Source: Amycolatopsis sp. CA-128772
GTDB lineage: Bacteria; Actinomycetota; Actinomycetes; Mycobacteriales; Pseudonocardiaceae
NCBI RefSeq assembly: GCF_002904295.1
Contig: NZ_PPHG01000069.1
Span: 1 to 64,000, forward strand
DNA: 64,000 bases
Direction of reading: 5' to 3'
In this document: positions 61,947 to 64,000 of the stretch, one piece after another
How positions within the stretch are numbered: the first letter of the stretch is position 1
Layout: the number at the start of each line of letters is the position of its first letter
Made by a program: the position numbers and the translations under genes
Notes under the pieces: generated by a model
What the model was told of the DNA's origin: nothing
The model's database searches: none
What the model saw: the letters and a program-made list of their open reading frames with translations, nothing else

Positions 61947-63428
61947 ATGGGCAGATCTCGTGTGGTAATGGTCGCTGCTTGTTCGCTCCTGATCGCCGTG
62001 GCGTGCCCCGTGCTCGCGCACGCCGCGGACGGACCCGGACCGGTGTGCGACCACCAGCCCACGGCGTACGAGGAACCGCCCCCGGGAGCCGTCTCCGTCG
62101 AGCCGGGTGTCGACAGCGACCTCTCGGCCAAGACCGCCGCCCGTCCGGCCGGCACGACATTCTGGCTCCGGCCGGGCACCCACACGCTCGGGAACGACGA
62201 GTACGGCCAGGTCGTCCCCAAGGACGGCGACGTCTACCTCGGCGCACCGGGCGCGATCCTCGACGGCCGCGGCGTCAACCGCGCGGCCTTCACCCAGCAG
62301 GCGAGCAAGGTCGAGATCCACGGCCTCACCATCCGTGGGTTCGCCGCGCTGCAGGACCAGGGCGTGGTCAACCACGACTCCGGCAACGGCTGGCTCATCG
62401 AGAACACCACCATCGAGGACAACGCCGGCGCGGGGCTGATGGCCGGCGCCGGCCAGGTCGTGCGGCACAGCTGCCTGCGCAACAACGGCCAGTACGGGCT
62501 CAACGCGTACCAGGCGGGCGACGGCATCACCGGGCTCGTGCTGGAGGGCAACGAGATCACCGGCAACAACACCGGCGACTGGGAAACCAAGGTGCCGGGC
62601 TGCGGGTGCAGCGGCGGCGCGAAGTTCTGGGCCGTGAACGGCGCCGACATCCACGGCAACTGGGTCCACGGCAACCACGGCGCCGGCCTGTGGGCCGACA
62701 CGAACAACAACGACTTTCTCGTCGAGGACAACCTGTTCGAGAGCAACGACTCCGAGGCGCTGTTCTACGAGACCAGCTACAACCTGGTGCTGCGCGGCAA
62801 CACCTTCCGCGGCAACAGCCTGGTGCAGGGCCGTACGTTCGCGGCGCGCGGCGACAACTTCCCGGTGGCGACGGTGTACCTCTCGGAATCGGGCGGCGAG
62901 CCGCGCGTGCCGGCCCGGACGTCGGCCGTCGACATCACCGGCAACACCTTCGAGAACAACTGGGCCGGGATCACGTTGTGGGAGAACGCCGACCGCTTCT
63001 GCAACAGCCCGGCGAACACCTCTTCGGGCTACTGCACCAAGACGGCGCCGAAGTCTTCGTGCGCCGCGGGCACCATCGAAAAGCACCCGGCGTACGACGA
63101 CTGCCGCTGGAAGACGCAGCGGGTGGAGGTCCACGGGAACACCTTCCGGCTCGACGCGGGCAAGATCGGCTGCACGAGCCTGTGCGGCCGGATGGCGCTG
63201 CTGTCCAACTACGGGACGTTCCCGGACTGGTCGCCCTACAAGGGAACCGTGGTCGAGGAGGCCATCACCTTCGGGCAGGGCAACCGCTGGCACGACAACT
63301 CGTACACGGGGCCGTGGACCTTCGTCGTGCATGACACCTCCAAGACGGTCGACCCCGCGGGCTGGCAGGCAAAGCCCTACTCGCAGGACGAGTGCTCTTC
63401 GTTCACCGGCGGGACCGCCGGCTGCTGA
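61947..63428 (+). CDS. Secreted right-handed parallel beta-helix protein
   Basis: A 493-residue protein with a signal peptide (about 1-27, cut near AHAAD). PbH1-type repeats (NTTIEDNAGAGLMAGAGQV, LEGNEITGNN, HGNWVHGNHGAGLWADTNNNDFLVEDNLFESNDSEAL, region 232-269) form a pectate-lyase-like helix. Many Cys (CGCSGG, YCTKTAPKSSC, GC end) suggest disulfides. It may be a lyase or epimerase on the polymer made by the neighbouring genes, or a surface protein. ATG 61947 has weak CCTGCC before it. It ends the locus. Confidence 0.85.
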   Translation: MGRSRVVMVAACSLLIAVACPVLAHAADGPGPVCDHQPTAYEEPPPGAVSVEPGVDSDLSAKTAARPAGTTFWLRPGTHTLGNDEYGQVVPKDGDVYLGAPGAILDGRGVNRAAFTQQASKVEIHGLTIRGFAALQDQGVVNHDSGNGWLIENTTIEDNAGAGLMAGAGQVVRHSCLRNNGQYGLNAYQAGDGITGLVLEGNEITGNNTGDWETKVPGCGCSGGAKFWAVNGADIHGNWVHGNHGAGLWADTNNNDFLVEDNLFESNDSEALFYETSYNLVLRGNTFRGNSLVQGRTFAARGDNFPVATVYLSESGGEPRVPARTSAVDITGNTFENNWAGITLWENADRFCNSPANTSSGYCTKTAPKSSCAAGTIEKHPAYDDCRWKTQRVEVHGNTFRLDAGKIGCTSLCGRMALLSNYGTFPDWSPYKGTVVEEAITFGQGNRWHDNSYTGPWTFVVHDTSKTVDPAGWQAKPYSQDECSSFTGGTAGC

Positions 63429-63443
63429 ATTCCACCTTGCACG

Positions 63444-63490
63444 ACGGCTCCGACAATTTCCGGCGCAACCTCCCGCCGACAAGCCGTTTT
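63444..63490 (+). terminator. Possible terminator of the glycan locus
   Basis: Outer arms ACGGCT/AGCCGT enclose an inner hairpin CGGCG/CGCCG, and TTTT follows. It lies 16 bases after the beta-helix gene. Confidence 0.4.
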
Positions 63491-63630
63491 CCATTGCGCC
63501 ATAGGGTAAAAGTCGCGAGCGGAGGATTTCGGACACCGACCGGTTCACCCTTTCCAGCGATGGCGTTCGCACGGGTGTTCGGTACCGTCGGAGACATGAC
63601 CGCTCCGACTTACCAGTGCCACCAGGCCCT

Positions 63631-64000
63631 TCAGGCCGCGGTGAAGCGCGCACTCGCCTCGCCGCGAAGACGTCCGGCGGGCAACCGCCGGTTCGAAAGG
63701 ACAAGCAAGAGATCCTGCGCCGCCCCGGTCAATGGCGTGCCGGTGCCGTACGACCAGTCGAGATCGTCGGCGCGCAGCGCGATGCCGGCGAGATCGGCGC
63801 CGAAGTACTTGACCTGCTTCGGTTTCATCGCGGTGAAGATGGCCTCGAGACGTTCCGGCGGAACCCGCCGATCCAGCCGCAGGGCGGTCGTGATGTCCAG
63901 GCCGTGGATCACGTCGTGGCTGAGCGCGCCGACCGCGCCCCCGCCCGGTGGCCGCCACGGGTGGCCGGCGTTGTCCCGCAACGAGGCGATGAGCGCTTCG
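63631..64000 (-). CDS. Mycothiol-dependent maleylpyruvate isomerase-like protein (C-terminal part)
   Basis: The last about 123 residues of a minus-strand gene cut by the right edge. LRDNAGHPWRPPGGGAVGALSHDVIHGLDITTALRLDRRVPPERL (region at the edge) matches the C-terminal part of the MDMPI/DinB-like mycothiol-binding enzymes, and ADDLDWSYGTGTPLTGAAQDLLLVLSNRR is the usual SCP2-like tail. The zinc His set lies mostly outside. It converges on the beta-helix gene. Complete length cannot be judged. Confidence 0.8.
   Translation of the reverse strand, partial: EALIASLRDNAGHPWRPPGGGAVGALSHDVIHGLDITTALRLDRRVPPERLEAIFTAMKPKQVKYFGADLAGIALRADDLDWSYGTGTPLTGAAQDLLLVLSNRRLPAGRLRGEASARFTAA

Noticed and set aside
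59931-63704. A 1257-codon open frame on the minus strand across the glycan locus
   Set aside because: It is antisense to three well-supported genes, has no ribosome site and has the Arg/Val/Gly/Asp-rich composition of GC-driven antisense frames.

Overview
The window is high-GC actinobacterial chromosome. It carries a full mce lipid-transport operon beside rplJ-rplL, the trpT-secE-nusG-rplK-rplA block, a thrT-metT-rpmG-hadA-hadB block, two F420-type luciferase-like oxidoreductases, a mycothiol-type DinB-like enzyme and a tRNA-integrated actinomycete element. This combination points to Pseudonocardiaceae, most likely Amycolatopsis or a near relative. The genus is an inference from gene content and order, not a database match.

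Layout. 1-10.6 kb (minus strand): mce operon in the order mkl (ATPase), yrbE A, yrbE B, mceA-F, then two Mce-associated membrane proteins; nearly every junction is a 1- or 4-base overlap. 10.9-17 kb (minus): rplL, rplJ with an L10 leader, rplA, rplK, nusG, secE and tRNA-Trp, interrupted by a membrane protein and an alpha/beta hydrolase. 17-21.4 kb: LLM oxidoreductase, a leaderless GntR repressor with its palindromic operator, a DUF1648 membrane protein and an SGNH hydrolase, then hadB, hadA and rpmG with tRNA-Met and tRNA-Thr. 21.9-30 kb: a GGDEF-EAL membrane protein, GNAT, a DUF574 methyltransferase, lon behind an HspR-type inverted repeat, and a second methyltransferase.

30.47-44.51 kb is an actinomycete integrative and conjugative element (AICE), 13,979 bp between direct-repeat starts. 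It sits in the 3' part of a tRNA-Tyr gene and is flanked by perfect 64-bp repeats. It carries integrase and excisionase, a replication module (RepA-like helicase, solitary cytosine methyltransferase, primase-polymerase), an FtsK-type TraB, a chain of small overlapping spread genes, and a divergent pair: a GntR repressor fused to a P-loop kinase, followed by a D-2-hydroxyacid dehydrogenase. That pair lies where related elements usually keep the pra/pif regulators. It is lower in GC, has a TTA codon, and faces an 11-bp inverted-repeat operator placed over the promoter of the transfer operon. This is my best candidate for an undescribed system. A second operator family, GGTGT-S-ACACC palindromes in pairs, recurs in the element's spacers.

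44.5-51.3 kb: ordinary chromosome (yajQ, a lipoprotein, a secreted sialidase-fold protein, rmlA, htpX, a YncE-like propeller, an LLM oxidoreductase and a DUF2568 protein). 51.5-63.4 kb: one co-directional surface-glycan locus (C-methyltransferase-like protein, CDP-glucose synthase, PIG-L deacetylase, NAD-epimerase, M28-like DUF4910 protein, flippase, GT2, pyruvyl transferase, RmlC-like epimerase, GSA-type aminotransferase, secreted beta-helix protein). It probably builds and exports an unusual pyruvylated, branched or amino-sugar polymer. The right edge cuts a mycothiol-dependent maleylpyruvate isomerase-like gene.
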